Assembly (NCBI RefSeq): GCF_963855985.1
Contig: NC_087110.1
Location: forward strand, 6,067,001-6,131,000
Direction: 5' to 3'
Origin: Ostrinia nubilalis
Taxonomy: Eukaryota; Arthropoda; Insecta; Lepidoptera; Crambidae
Length of the DNA: 64,000 bases
Shown here: one piece after another, positions 1 to 9,536 of the stretch
How the letters are laid out: each line of letters opens with the position of its first letter
Numbering within the stretch: the stretch's first letter is position 1
Translations under genes and position numbers: made by a program
Notes under the pieces: generated by a model
Databases searched by the model: none
The model's input: the letters and a program-made list of their open reading frames with translations, nothing else
What the model was told of the DNA's origin: nothing

Positions 1-829
1 GAGTGTAAAATAGATAAAGTAATGAAGTCCAGAAGAGCACTTTCGTGGCGGAGTCTTACAGGGTCTTACTTACCTACTGTGCTTCTATTTTAATAGCTGT
101 GTACCTACCTAGTTTATTCAAGCAGATTTTTGAAGCTTTTTAATGCCCATGAAGAGTGTGATATTTATCATTTCTATCGCATTATTTTTATTAATATAAT
201 ATAAGTAATTTTTGGTTAATTTTGCGAATTTTCCGCGTTAGTAGGTATTAGGAAGTTACGAGTAGAAGAGGTAGTTAGGAGAATATACTTTTGATGGTTG
301 AATTAATTTAAGCATGTTTTAACGCATAGGTACGCGATACGCGGGATAGTTATCATTATCATTGAAAATTCAATCAAGCAACGCTTTCGCGTTAAAATTA
401 ATTTTTGATGGTTGGTTTGATTACTTTACCTTAGCTGAGACAGTATTTTTGAAAGGCACATGATAAACCTTCTGACTGTTATTCTATTTGGGAATTAAGC
501 CTTTGGCATAATAGTCGTAGGTTGCGTGTCCATTACTTCATAGCGCAGTTCCGGTATTGATTACAGTGATCGTAAGTTAATCTTATCGACAGCGAAAATA
601 GTTTTCTATTTTTAAAATCTTAGAAACTTTTCTCTGTATGCCACCTCGTGCCAGGAAAAAACATAGAAGATAGATTTTGCCCGCGTCTTTGCTTGCACGC
701 GCGAATTTTGGTCTGTCACAGACAGAATAACTGTCGAGCGCGCGTCCCTCTGAAAGTCTCCAACTATCTCAACATAAGAAAATAATTTTAATTTATTTTA
801 GCTCTATAGCATTTCTTTGCAGTGACTCA
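1..829. other. Unassigned flank
   Basis: AT-rich sequence with no convincing coding exon. A degraded piece resembling the Helitron-like family described elsewhere in this window lies at about 674-735 (a 'gtctgtcacag' core followed by 'gcgcgcgtccct'). The stretch lies downstream of the Poxn stop codon on the minus strand. Confidence 0.5.
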
Positions 830-1134
830 ACGAGAAGTGTGGGTCATCATCATCATCATCATTTCAGCCACATAGGACTCCCCCAATGACTTCCACATCG
901 CACGTTTCGTAGCGGCCTACATCCAACGCCTTCCTGCTACCTTATCAGATCGTCGGTCCACCTTGTGGGTGGACGTCTCACTCTGCGTTTTCCCGTACAT
1001 GGCCTCCACTCCAGAACCTTGCTGCCCCATCGGGCGACAGTTCTGCGTACTATGTGCCCTGCCCACTGCCACTTCAGCTTGCTAATCCGTCGGGCTATGT
1101 CAGCGACTTTAGTTCGTTTACGGGAAGTGTGGGT
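830..1134 (-). mobile_element. 5'-truncated RTE-clade retrotransposon 3' end with target-site duplication
   Basis: The minus strand encodes the C-terminus of an RTE-type endonuclease/reverse transcriptase, with the recognisable stretches KWQWAGHIVRR, KVLEWRP and PPTRWTDDL. It ends in a (CAT)n/(ATG)n tail at about 845-862. A 15-bp imperfect direct repeat (acgRgaagtgtgggt) flanks it at 830-844 and 1120-1134, so the insert is 845-1119. It is a dead fragment that lacks the catalytic domains. The clade is recalled from the typical lepidopteran RTE C-terminus. Confidence 0.85.
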
Positions 1135-2455
1135 GAGTTTAGGTAATGTTGTTATTTGGGAAAATAAATTCAAACAGTTTATAGATATTTGGTTTATTGT
1201 GCTGTTTTAAAACAACTTATTAAATATTAATTACAATTTTATTTTATCATCACATAGGTACCTACACTACATACATAATGTTTTATTAACATCTGATCCA
1301 ATGAAAGAGAGACAGCACAAAATAAGTACATATTCTACTTACATTTAATTTAATTTTACAATCATTTACAAGATTTTTTAAGGACTTAAATTAAGTATGG
1401 CTACTATTAATAGATTTTTATATTACACAAGAATATCACAGTATCATAACTACTCAAACCCTCCCACAGAACTAGTTTTAGCTAACTGATCTAATATTAA
1501 CATATTTACAGATAACCTAGACCTTATAATAATAATAATAATTTAAGTAAAAATAATTTATTATCACTAAAGTGAATTATTTGTAGGTACTTACACTAAC
1601 TTTAAATTATTATGGACACCAAACATACCTGTCTACATACATGATTACGTATTTATTTATTAACTATAATATGGCGACATAGTACCTACGTAATATACAA
1701 ATAATCCTATCCATATCCATTGACACTATTAAATTTTACCTACGTAGATCCAACACACGCTTCAGTTAAAGTTGATTACATACTTTTTGTAACAAATAGC
1801 AGAAAGTGTAGTTTAGGCAAAAAAATATAAAAGTTAAAAAAATATTGCCCTCGCTAAGTTGGGACACTTTTCACCCAAACTAGCCCGTACAACATAGACA
1901 ATCAAGGCAGTTAAGGACGAAGCACAATCATTAACTCGGAAACAGATCGTAACCGTATCAACTCGAGGCGGTCAGTATTCTTTGTATGAAACTCCGTACT
2001 GCAACGCACACTTTATCCGGTCCGTCACGTAAACACTTCGCCTCGCAAAAGGCGATACGGCGTTGATCCCTTTCCGAGTTGATAATTCTGCTTATGACCT
2101 TTATCCGGAAAGGCAGTTGTAACTACCTACTTACAGATATCAAATCACTGAGATTTTAATAAAAATACACCAGATAGATTGCCTACTTGCGCACGCCTTG
2201 GGAAATTTTCTCTTCCTTGCTTTCGTCCTAAGGTAAAGAGACTGATCCAACCTTAATCTTTTTAGGAGCGGTACACAGTATCCTGTACCTAGATTTTTTT
2301 ATGCATAACAAGGCAGGTATTGGACCGCAATCGCACCTGGTGTTAAGTGAGATGCAGTCTAGGATGGTACATATCTGCCCTGTAAGTGCCTATTCACTTT
2401 CGCCTTGAAAAAGCCCGGATTAGAAAATTAGAAGCCTTTGCCTCTAATTACATCT
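1135..2455. other. Probable Poxn 3' UTR and downstream sequence
   Basis: This lies directly downstream (minus strand) of the Poxn stop. No other gene is visible. Several TTTATT strings near 1550-1660 would read as AATAAA on the minus strand, but I cannot choose a poly(A) site among them. Positions 1860-2110 are less AT-rich and contain partly self-complementary pieces around 'aactcgga' and 'tccgagtt'. That is compatible with a structured UTR but is not proof. Confidence 0.4.
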
Positions 2456-3111
2456 TCAATGCCCTGCTTTTATCTCAGACGTGACCGATTCAGCAAAGTC
2501 ATTGGAAGTCCCGCTTTGTACCGAGCAGTAACTGGCGGGAGAACTCCTGTTACTCAAGTTATGCTCTTTCTCCTGACTCTGGTAGTCGATCATGCTTCCA
2601 CTAGGCTGCCTTAGAAACGGCATCGGACTGGAATTGACCATTTTCTCGGGCTTCTTCAAGAGTTCTTCAATGGAGTATGGGTTTTTCTTCTTCTCTTTTT
2701 CAGTTGGAGTCTTTCGTTCATCATCAGGTCGATCGGTGCTATCATCGCTGGCTTCTACAGATATGTGTTCGGAATTCTCTGACTTCACTTCGTCGGAGTT
2801 CATTCTGAGGAGATCGTTGTGTAGGCTGATGTAAGGAGGAAAGTTCTTGGCGTCAGGGTATGGCATCATGATTCGCTGCCACGGCGAGATGGGGTACGGT
2901 TTGAGGAGGCCCTGGGCTTGGACTTGGTTGGCGAGGAGCCAGGAGGTTGTGAGCCGCCTTTCGTAGAGAGGGTCTGCTTGGGGAGGAGGGACTCTTATAG
3001 CGGAATGTGCGAAGTAGGAGGGGCTTTGTGGAACGGATGTGGGAGGCAAGCTCGTCTTCAGAGACATGTAGTCCATCACGTTAGGAGGCAGCTCTGGCTG
3101 CGGGTACGATT
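2456..3111 (-). CDS. Poxn: Pox neuro, terminal coding exon (C-terminal regulatory region)
   Basis: Last coding exon of a Pox neuro transcription factor, 217 residues plus a split codon. The acceptor is a good polypyrimidine-AG (cttctttgcag) at 3112-3113. The first two exon bases complete the Glu codon begun by the single G at the end of the RED exon, so the phases match. The protein starts ESYPQPELPP and is rich in Pro, Ser and acidic residues. At about protein residues 294-305, after a Lys/Glu-rich run, it has NPYSIEELLKKP. I recall this motif as conserved in Drosophila Poxn; it resembles the eh1/octapeptide class that contacts Groucho-type corepressors in other Pax proteins. No homeodomain is encoded, as expected for Poxn. 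It ends KAGH then TGA at 2456-2458. An extra small exon in the preceding intron cannot be excluded, but none is needed for the frame. Confidence 0.87.
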
Positions 3112-4036
3112 CTGCAAAGAAGGAAAAATACATTAAAATAAAATTAATGATAATTCTAGAATAGTCATACGACAAAATTTTAATAAGTTATTAATAATAA
3201 CTAGGTAAATGGGTCAAATTCTTCGTTATCATTAGTTACCTACCAATTATTTAATTACGAAAACACACTACGATGATACACTTATTTTAAACAGTACAGG
3301 TAAGTTACCTAGATATTAGTTCTTTTAATTAAACTCCCCTTTACCTATTACTTACATCTAAAGTAATATCATAAACATTTGTGCCCAGGTAAAATTTTCT
3401 ACAGCACCCTAATAAGTACCAAAACATTGAAGTATAAAAACTGTTCTTACATACAGTTTAACTTAAAAATATTTACAGCAAAACATCCGGATACAAACAA
3501 TACAACAATAAAACGGATGGCATAAACCTCACAGAGTATCGAACCTCCATTACTGGCACGCTTACACTCCAACAATCTTACGAGTACGAGCAGACTCATA
3601 AACTGTTTTAATTACCCCAAAACAATACCGTCCTGTAAAATTAATAAATTTACACGACACTCGGTTCTCTAGGCCCAGGTGACAATGTGGGTAATAAATT
3701 CCCCCAAGTGGGAATAAAACTGTGAATTTACAACCCGTAAACAAATATTAAGAAGAGAAACGCACGCGCATAAAAATTGGTCAAAGATCCAATGGGTTTC
3801 AATGTCCAGTTACATGTGATTTATTTGGAGTTGTTGAAAAAAGAAAGCGTTTTGCATCGGTTTGTCTTTCTACTTTTCCATTTTGTTATGAGCACAAGTA
3901 TGAGACAGTTTTGAATTGTTTTAGTCGAAGAACTTTTAGGCTTTGCAAAAAGAAAACTACTATAAGTATGTATCTAGTACTTAACAATTATTTTGGAGTG
4001 TCTCTACATGATAATATTAATATTTTGGTTACGTAT
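3112..4036 (-). other. Poxn intron 2, proximal part
   Basis: AT-rich intron sequence between the acceptor of the terminal Poxn exon and the inserted fragments at 4.0-4.9 kb. I see no exon on either strand. The intron as a whole runs from 3112 to 7220, if the truncated RED-exon copies at 6065-7178 are skipped. Confidence 0.6.
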
Positions 4037-4131
4037 TTATTTACATCATCGTCATTTCAGCCACAAGACGTCCACTACTGAATATAGGCCTCCTCCTCCT
4101 CCAATGATTTCCATCTCACTCAGTTATTTAC
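4037..4131 (-). mobile_element. Very short RTE 3'-end insertion with target-site duplication
   Basis: A 79-bp minus-strand fragment at 4045-4123 of the same RTE 3' end seen at 845-1119. It begins with a short degenerate CAT repeat and the shared 'tttcagcca...gacgtccact' block. The 8-bp direct repeat ttatttac flanks it at 4037-4044 and 4124-4131. It is non-coding and lies inside Poxn intron 2. Confidence 0.7.
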
Positions 4132-4747
4132 TTAACAATAAATATTGTCTGGTTCCCATGTCTAACTAGATTCTCTAAGTTTGTAATTAGATATATTAGT
4201 GTAAGAGTCTCTAAGGATATTTATTTATGAAGTAACCATTCGTTTTTAATCTGGCTTATGCACAACTACATAATAATATGTTACTCGTACAATGGCACTT
4301 AGTTTAATCTACATTTCATGTCTGCTCCTTCATCTGCTTACATTAACGTCGCCCTTGTTCTAGAAAGTCATTAATTAACAATAACACATTTCATTGCCGA
4401 TTTAATGTAACAAAAACAAGCCATCAGATTGCTATTAAGCCGGCGACAAAATGTAAAAACGATTACTATAATTAAATATGAGAACAGCGCTTTACATCTA
4501 GTAGTTTCCTTACACCTGCCCTAAAAAGAATTTACGTCCGCCCTCGAGGCTAGGGCTGTCAACGAAAATAAATAGATAAGTACAGTACCAGGCCTGGCTC
4601 ACTCCGCGCGGTACATCCGATAATTACCTACAGCGAAGCGCCCCGCCGGCGGGTATTATATCAGTCGAGTGTCACGCGCGCGCCCGTCAGGACGCTGGCG
4701 TGCGTTGTAGTATGATTATAATTCTATGATCGAAGTATTATTTAAAA
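4132..4747. other. Poxn intron 2, middle part
   Basis: Mostly AT-rich. A GC-rich patch at about 4595-4700 (ggtacatccg, ccccgccggcggg, cgcgcgcgcccg) immediately precedes the THAP-like fragment and could be its old promoter. No exon is evident. Confidence 0.4.
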
Positions 4748-4880
4748 ATGGACATAAAGAGAAAGAAATATTGTGCGGCGTTCGGGTGTTTAAATTCGAA
4801 AAGTAATCTACCGGATTCATCTTATTTTTTCGCTTCCCAAAGATGCTGAAAGGCATGTTGGCCAAGTGGGTAATCAATAA
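4748..4880 (+). pseudogene. THAP zinc-finger fragment, frameshifted
   Basis: An ATG at 4748 opens a frame reading MDIKRKKYCAAFGCLNSK and on to PDSSYFF, which stops at 4847-4849. This looks like the N-terminus of a THAP-type C2CH zinc-finger DNA-binding domain, with a C-x4-C pair and a Pro-Asp-Ser-Ser-Tyr-Phe stretch. The expected continuation (Arg-Phe-Pro-Lys, then a Lys-Trp-Val-Ile-Asn-like segment) appears just downstream in another frame, ending near 4880. A T-rich run at about 4824-4830 is the probable indel site. THAP domains occur in host regulators and in P-element-type transposases, and nothing here decides which. It sits in Poxn intron 2 on the opposite strand, with no further exon recognised. 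Alternatives are a sequencing indel in a live first exon, or a decayed copy. Confidence 0.5.
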
Positions 4881-6064
4881 TTCTTAGGATAGTATAGGAA
4901 CCTAACCTACTATGACTACTGCTCAGAATGCGTCACTGCTGGACAAAGGCCTCTCCCAAGGTTTTCCATAATGAATGCATACTTACCTACATACGTACCT
5001 CATTACAAATAAGTAGATTAATATTTTTTCACTAGACAGCAACCCTAACAGCGTAAGAAGAGTTCAGAGGCACGCGATAGAAAGAGACAAAACTTGTAGG
5101 TGAATAAAATTGTAGGTACGTAGTGCTGTGCGAGCTGAATTCCACTGTATCGCGTCGTAGCAAGACTCGCATTTATTTAAATCGTCTTGCGGAGTAATCC
5201 TTCTGTACCTGTACTATTACTTATTCTGTGACAGTACGCATCGAACGTTTAACTTTACGTTCAAATACTTACTTACGTGTGTTTTCGTAATTTTCTAAGA
5301 AATTATATTTATAATTAGTCTGTTTCAGTATAAGAAATGATTGACATGTGTAGATGAAACAAGAGGATGTGATAATTTGCCATTTTCCATACAACGAGAG
5401 TAAAAAGAGAGGAAAAGCTAAAATAGGAAATGTATTTTGGATTACTGTTTCTTAAAAATTTTTAATACTTGATACTGTAACGGCTAGTGCAGCTGTGACT
5501 TATTTATAAATAGCCAACTTATAAATATTTTGCTGCATATTACGAATAATTTTCCATATCAACTTATACCAAACTGCCAACCCTATGGGCACACCTAGGC
5601 GACCCTAGTAAGTGGTAATTTACTTCTGTCGATATGTAATAATTCGTAAAAATAATGTTTGTTGATACAAAGGTTAATGAGTGTTGTCTTAAATAATTTA
5701 TCGTTAACAAATCTATTAAGCTTTTTATTTATTTAGCCACTGCGATCTACAACTCGTCGAACATTGTCATTAATTCCTTGCCTCTGTAGTTTGGCTTTTA
5801 CTTTTGGAGATATTTTGATAATTTTCACAATATGATTCGATTTATGGCGAGCCGCTCACGATTTTTTATTTCAGGCGCAGAATCTTTAAAGATTAGAAGT
5901 CTTACTAAGTAATTCAATACTGGATCATATTTACTGGTGTGTTTTCTTTCCTCACCAAGTAAGTTAATTATTCATAAGGATCTCTTGCAGATGACTCGGA
6001 CACTCATACTGAGAGGTCTCTCTATCTCTGTCAGGAAACGTGGCATCTTTAAAACAAAACCTAC
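4881..6064. other. Poxn intron 2, distal part
   Basis: AT-rich, with no exon seen. A short minus-strand scrap of the (CGAA)n-type RTE 3' end is recognisable at about 4928-4970 (cactgctggacaaaggcctc). The last 60 bases before 6065 begin to resemble the repeat unit of the exon array and mark its degraded far edge. Confidence 0.45.
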
Positions 6065-6215
6065 CATGTCCAGCTCTGGTGTCATCATCGCTCCACGCCA
6101 GGCTGCTGTTTCTCAAAATCCTGTTGACCGAAGACACCGAGGGTATGGAGTGGGGCTCGCACACTTGCAATGAGGATCCTCTCACGAATACAACAGTGTT
6201 ATAGAAGCGTGGACT
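6065..6215 (-). pseudogene. RED-exon copy 1 (truncated, open, phase-preserving)
   Basis: 151-bp exon-like block bounded by a possible acceptor (tgtctgctacag) and a GTAGGT donor. It is open from an SPRFYNT... lead-in through [19 protein letters not shown] to [10 protein letters not shown]. Length modulo 3 and both phases (0 in, 1 out) equal those of the true RED exon, so it could in principle replace it. It lacks the first part of the RED subdomain (the [11 protein letters not shown]... helix region). Whether it is ever spliced cannot be told from sequence. Confidence 0.6.
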
Positions 6216-6257
6216 CTGTAGCAGACACCATAAAGACCAAAACAAAAGAACACCTAC

Positions 6258-6408
6258 CATGTCCAGCTCTTGTTTCATCGTCGCTCCACGCCAGGCTGCT
6301 GTTTCTCAAAATCCTGTTGACCGAAGACACCGTGGGTATGGAGTGGGGCTCGCACACTTGCAATGAGGATCCTCTCACGAATAAAACAGTGTTATAAAAG
6401 CGTGGACT
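6258..6408 (-). pseudogene. RED-exon copy 2 (truncated, open, phase-preserving)
   Basis: Same 151-bp layout as copy 1. The frame is open: [18 protein letters not shown] then [18 protein letters not shown]. Two residues differ from the true exon near here (Thr for Ser after Pro, Ser for Gly after Asn-Ser). The acceptor-like tgtctgctacag and the GTAGGTGTTC donor are intact. Confidence 0.6.
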
Positions 6409-6450
6409 CTGTAGCAGACACCATAAAGACCAAAACAAAAGAACACCTAC

Positions 6451-6597
6451 CATGTCCAGCTCTGGTGTCATCGTCGCTCCACGCCAGGCCGCTGCTGTTC
6501 CTCAAAATCCTGTTGACACCGATGGTATGGAGTGGGGTTCGCACACTTGCAATGAGGATCCTCTCACGAATACAACAGTGTTATAGAAGCGTGGACT
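6451..6597 (-). pseudogene. RED-exon copy 3 (truncated, phase broken)
   Basis: 147 bp instead of 151. Relative to its neighbours it has a small insertion (an extra gct in the 'gccgctgctgttc' block on the plus strand) and loses several bases in the 'gttgacaccgatgg' block. The length is now a multiple of 3, so it cannot preserve both intron phases. It is the clearest sign that at least some units are decaying. Confidence 0.6.
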
Positions 6598-6639
6598 CTG
6601 TAGCAGACACCATAAAGACCAAAACAAAAGAAAACCTAC

Positions 6640-6790
6640 CATGTCCAGCTCTTGTTTCATCGTCGCTCCACGCCAGGCTGCTGTTTCTCAAAATCCTGTT
6701 GACCGAAGACACCGAGGGTATAGAGTGGGGCTCGCACACTTGCAATGAGGATCCTCTCACGAATACGACAGTGTTATAGAAGCGTAGACT
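6640..6790 (-). pseudogene. RED-exon copy 4 (truncated, open, phase-preserving)
   Basis: 151 bp, open frame from SLRFYNTVVFVRGSS through [19 protein letters not shown] to SDDETRAGHG. The donor is GTAGGTTTTC. Layout as in copies 1 and 2. Confidence 0.6.
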
Positions 6791-6832
6791 CTGTAGCAGA
6801 CACCATAAAGACCAAAACAAAAGAACACCTAC

Positions 6833-6983
6833 CATGTCCAGCTCTGGTGTCATCGTCGCTCCACGCCAGTCCGCTGTTCCTCAAAATCCTGTTGACTGAA
6901 GACACCGTGGGTATGGAGTGGGGCTCGCACACTTGCAATGAGGATCCTCTCACGAATACAACAGTGTTATAGAAGCGTTGACT
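6833..6983 (-). pseudogene. RED-exon copy 5 (truncated, open, phase-preserving)
   Basis: 151 bp, open frame from SQRFYNTVVFVRGSS through [19 protein letters not shown] to [14 protein letters not shown]. The last part ([10 protein letters not shown]) matches the intact exon better than copies 2 and 4 do, consistent with gene conversion or a more recent origin next to the parent exon. Confidence 0.6.
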
Positions 6984-7025
6984 CTGTAGCAGACACCATA
7001 AAGACCAAAACAAAAGAAAACCTAC

Positions 7026-7178
7026 CATGTCCAGCTCTGGTGTCATCGTCGCTCCACGCAAGGCCGCTGTTCCTCAAAATCCTGTTGACCGCAGACACCG
7101 AGGGTATGGAGTGGGGTTCACACACTCTCGCACTGAGGATCCTCTCACGAATACAACAGCGTTATAAAAGCGTGGACT
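7026..7178 (-). pseudogene. RED-exon copy 6 (truncated, frame broken)
   Basis: 153 bp, the unit next to the intact exon. On the plus strand it keeps the parental 'cacacactctcgcactgag' junction, where copies 1-5 have a 2-base shorter version. As a result the lead-in frame runs into [14 protein letters not shown] rather than VCEPHSIP. The 2-base difference is what puts copies 1-5 in frame with their lead-in. Confidence 0.6.
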
Positions 7179-7220
7179 CTGTAGCAGACACCATAAAGAC
7201 CAAAACAAAAGAACACCTAC

Positions 7221-7422
7221 CATGGCCAGCTCTAGTGTCATCGTCGCTCCACGCCAGGCCACTGTTCCTCAAAATCCTGTTGACCGAAGACACCGAGGGT
7301 ATGGAGTGGGGTTCACACACTCTCGCACTGAGCAGCCTCTCTCGGATCTCCCAAGCGAACATTCCAGGGTTCTCTTGTTTGAGGCGCAGGATCTTCTTCA
7401 CGACGGTAGGGGTCGCCACTTG
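7221..7422 (-). CDS. Poxn: Pox neuro, second paired-domain exon (RED subdomain)
   Basis: Intact 202-bp exon encoding [20 protein letters not shown] and continuing through [31 protein letters not shown] and [15 protein letters not shown]. This is the C-terminal (RED) half of the paired domain, the second helix-turn-helix that contacts DNA. The [14 protein letters not shown] junction and [11 protein letters not shown] are diagnostic of Poxn rather than of Pax2/5/8, gooseberry or eyeless types. The acceptor is ttctttcacag just above 7422 and the donor GTAGGTG just below 7221. The incoming phase is 0, matching the PAI exon that ends on KTK. The outgoing phase is 1, matching the terminal exon. The residues after NSG ([13 protein letters not shown]) lie past the paired domain. 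It is the parent of the array immediately downstream. Confidence 0.95.
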
Positions 7423-8781
7423 CTGTGAAAGAAGGTGAGAATTAGAAAAGGTTTCGTACAAATGTAATTGATTACACAACTTTTAAAGTCTGGAATAAAG
7501 ACTTTAATAGGTTCAACATGCCTGTAGATATTGTTAAAAATGTTTTGATAAACAACGAAGTTCATAATTTTTTGTTTTATTTGGAAAGAAGAGATTCAAG
7601 GTTTTTTCAAAATGATGAAGATTTTCCAATCTGAAACAACAGCTGAGCAGCTTTTATGGAATTCTTATTAGAGCTATTGATGACCAAGCTGCAGAAAATA
7701 AAGGAATATTTAAAATTACATCGCTGTAAGTAATTCGTTATCGAAACCAGCGGCTTTAGTTCTAAAGGTGAGTTCACACTCACGCTCCAACAAAGATAAT
7801 TCGAATCCTACTAAAAGACACCGCATTATCTCCATGAGTGAAAGGAGTCTCTACATAAATATTCTGGTTAAACAATTCAATATTGAACTTTTATGAAACC
7901 AAGCCAGAATATTGTTAAACGAAATAATGGATTCCGTTTGACTTTCCTTTAGGACCCAGTCAGGGGGCGATTTCTAGCTACCTATGGGTTCAGGGTTCTG
8001 TTGTATAAGTATGAAGTTACTTCGCTTCGTGAAGCGATTTTGAAATGAACACTGCCACGAATGTTACTTTGTCTAGGCGTAGTGTGATCACATCCTAATA
8101 TCGGCCGGCATTTGAGTCATTCGTCACCTGTTATGGCCATAGTTAATTAGTGAACATTTTGTGAGCATACACCAGCACGAGATATGAATTTATTATGAGG
8201 CTCATGCTCAACGTTGCAACTCTTTTTGTGTCGTTCAACGCACTCGATATACTATTAAGTGGACGAGTTAAATTCTTAAAATGTAGATAATTTGCGGAAA
8301 ATTTTTGGCTTTTAAACTTACTTAACTTTATTCCGAATGGAAGCAAAAACTTTTATGCAAATTCAAAGCTTATTTATTTAGTAAGAAGACACACAAACAA
8401 GAAGCTCACAAATTAAGAACATGGGCGCTCTGATTTTGTCTGTGATTAATTTCCACCTTCATGATCCATTATTGAGTTTACTATACGTAGCTACCTACCT
8501 ACAATACATACTTATTTTGCATGTCGTTTGAGAACACGGCTATTTAAGTTATAGAAAATTCACGTTAAACAACTAAAAAAATAATGACTTTAGACCATAA
8601 TGAGTGGGATCTACAACTACATATTTAAATTTAATAATAATATAAGTAATCATAAATCGAAAACCATCGATCGACTGCACTTGCAATGTCCTTGAAGTTT
8701 TCCAAGTAAGTTTTTGTTGGAAAATGGCACCTATTACAAATCCCGTAAGCTGCCACACTATTTACGTTATACCGTACTTTA
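7423..8781. other. Poxn intron 1, 3' end
   Basis: Intron sequence. A short plus-strand open stretch at about 7518-7634 (MPVDIVKNVLINNEVHNFLF and on to DEDFPI, then stop) has coding-like composition, but I do not recognise it and it has no supporting splice sites. It may be a decayed transposase scrap. The rest is AT-rich with no feature I can name. Confidence 0.4.
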
Positions 8782-9536
8782 ATGATAGATTGCCCGGAGT
8801 CCTGCAAGCAGGACTTAAAGTACTTCCGGTAGGACGCAAAATTAAAAGATCACAGTTTCGTAAGTATACATTGTACAAAGTTCAAATTTACACGAAAAAA
8901 TAGAGTGTTTCTTTCTCTTTCACCTAATAGTGCCCAAGATCGAAAAACGTGACTAACCATTAGTCGAAGCCCGATGGCGCACGAGTATACACGGGGGCAG
9001 CGCGTTCGCGCTCGCGCGACACATTTTGACGCGCCGGGCCTGGAGTCGGCAACATTTTGGCGATAATATTATAATGAATGTGAAGTATTCCAGCCTAATC
9101 AAACATTTATAATTTATTTCTTGTTTTTGTTTTTAATTTGTAGTGTATTTGTAAGTGATAGGTGTAATTTCTAATACAAAGTGACGTACCAAAGTAATTA
9201 ATTTAAAGTTCCTTATTATAGTTCCTATTAGTTAAGTTAAAAGTAGATAAACAAGTTTATAATATATTATTAAAAAAAGTAAAAGACTGATTTAACGAAA
9301 TGATTCTACGACATGACTTTTAATTTAATAAACACTAACCAAGTGTTTACTACTTCTGGTGAGGATGAGTTCAAATTTGAAGGTCACCGTACTGCTGGAA
9401 GGACCAGCAAGCAAACACGTACAAATTGCGTACTGCGGGCAGGACTTGCGACGATCTTCTGGCAGGACGTTTAGAACAAAAAACCAGTCCTTCCAGAAGA
9501 GCTTCCAGCAGGACAAAGCACCGGGCAATCTATCAT
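8782..9536. mobile_element. Non-autonomous DNA transposon with 16-bp inverted ends and TA target site
   Basis: The ends are atgatagattgcccgg (8782-8797) and its exact complement (9521-9536), each flanked by TA (8780-8781 and 9537-9538). The 755-bp interior encodes no transposase. The GCAGGAC motif recurs near both ends (about 8808, 9437, 9461, 9508), and a perfect short palindrome (agtcctgcaagcaggact) sits just inside the left end, like subterminal transposase-binding repeats. A GC-rich block at about 8975-9055 fills the middle. The TA duplication fits the Tc1/mariner type, but the superfamily is inferred only from that. It lies in Poxn intron 1. Confidence 0.75.

Larger units (their letters stand above)
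6065..7220 (-). repeat. Tandem array of truncated Poxn RED-exon copies, unit about 193 bp
   Basis: Six tandem units lie directly 3' (minus strand) of the intact RED exon. Each carries the last part of that exon plus about 42 bp of following intron. The shared boundary base (exon/GTAGGT donor edge) falls at 6065, 6258, 6451, 6640, 6833 and 7026, with the true exon at 7221. The spacings are 193, 193, 189, 193, 193 and 195 bp. Homology to the true exon begins inside the codons for its RE(R/Q)LL segment. Upstream of that, each unit has a unit-specific segment. Neighbouring units differ by scattered substitutions, so the array is real divergence and not simply a duplicated read. It probably arose by local unequal exchange or slippage from the exon itself. 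Confidence 0.93.

Noticed and set aside
2592..3136. Plus-strand open frames opposite the terminal Poxn exon
   Set aside because: Shadows of the minus-strand coding sequence, without motifs or splice support.
6065..7220. CRISPR-like regular repeats
   Set aside because: The units are about 193 bp, carry exon homology and have no short repeat/variable spacer layout. The host is an animal genome.
6363..7438. Long plus-strand open frames (138 and 166 codons) through the exon array
   Set aside because: They are antisense read-throughs of the repeat units. The minus strand gives a clear paired-domain match with splice sites, and the plus-strand product is just a repeated peptide created by the tandem array.
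7518..7634. Short plus-strand peptide MPVDIVKNVLINNEVHNFLF and on
   Set aside because: Coding-like wording, but only 38 codons, no splice partner and no family I can name. Left as a remark in the intron entry.
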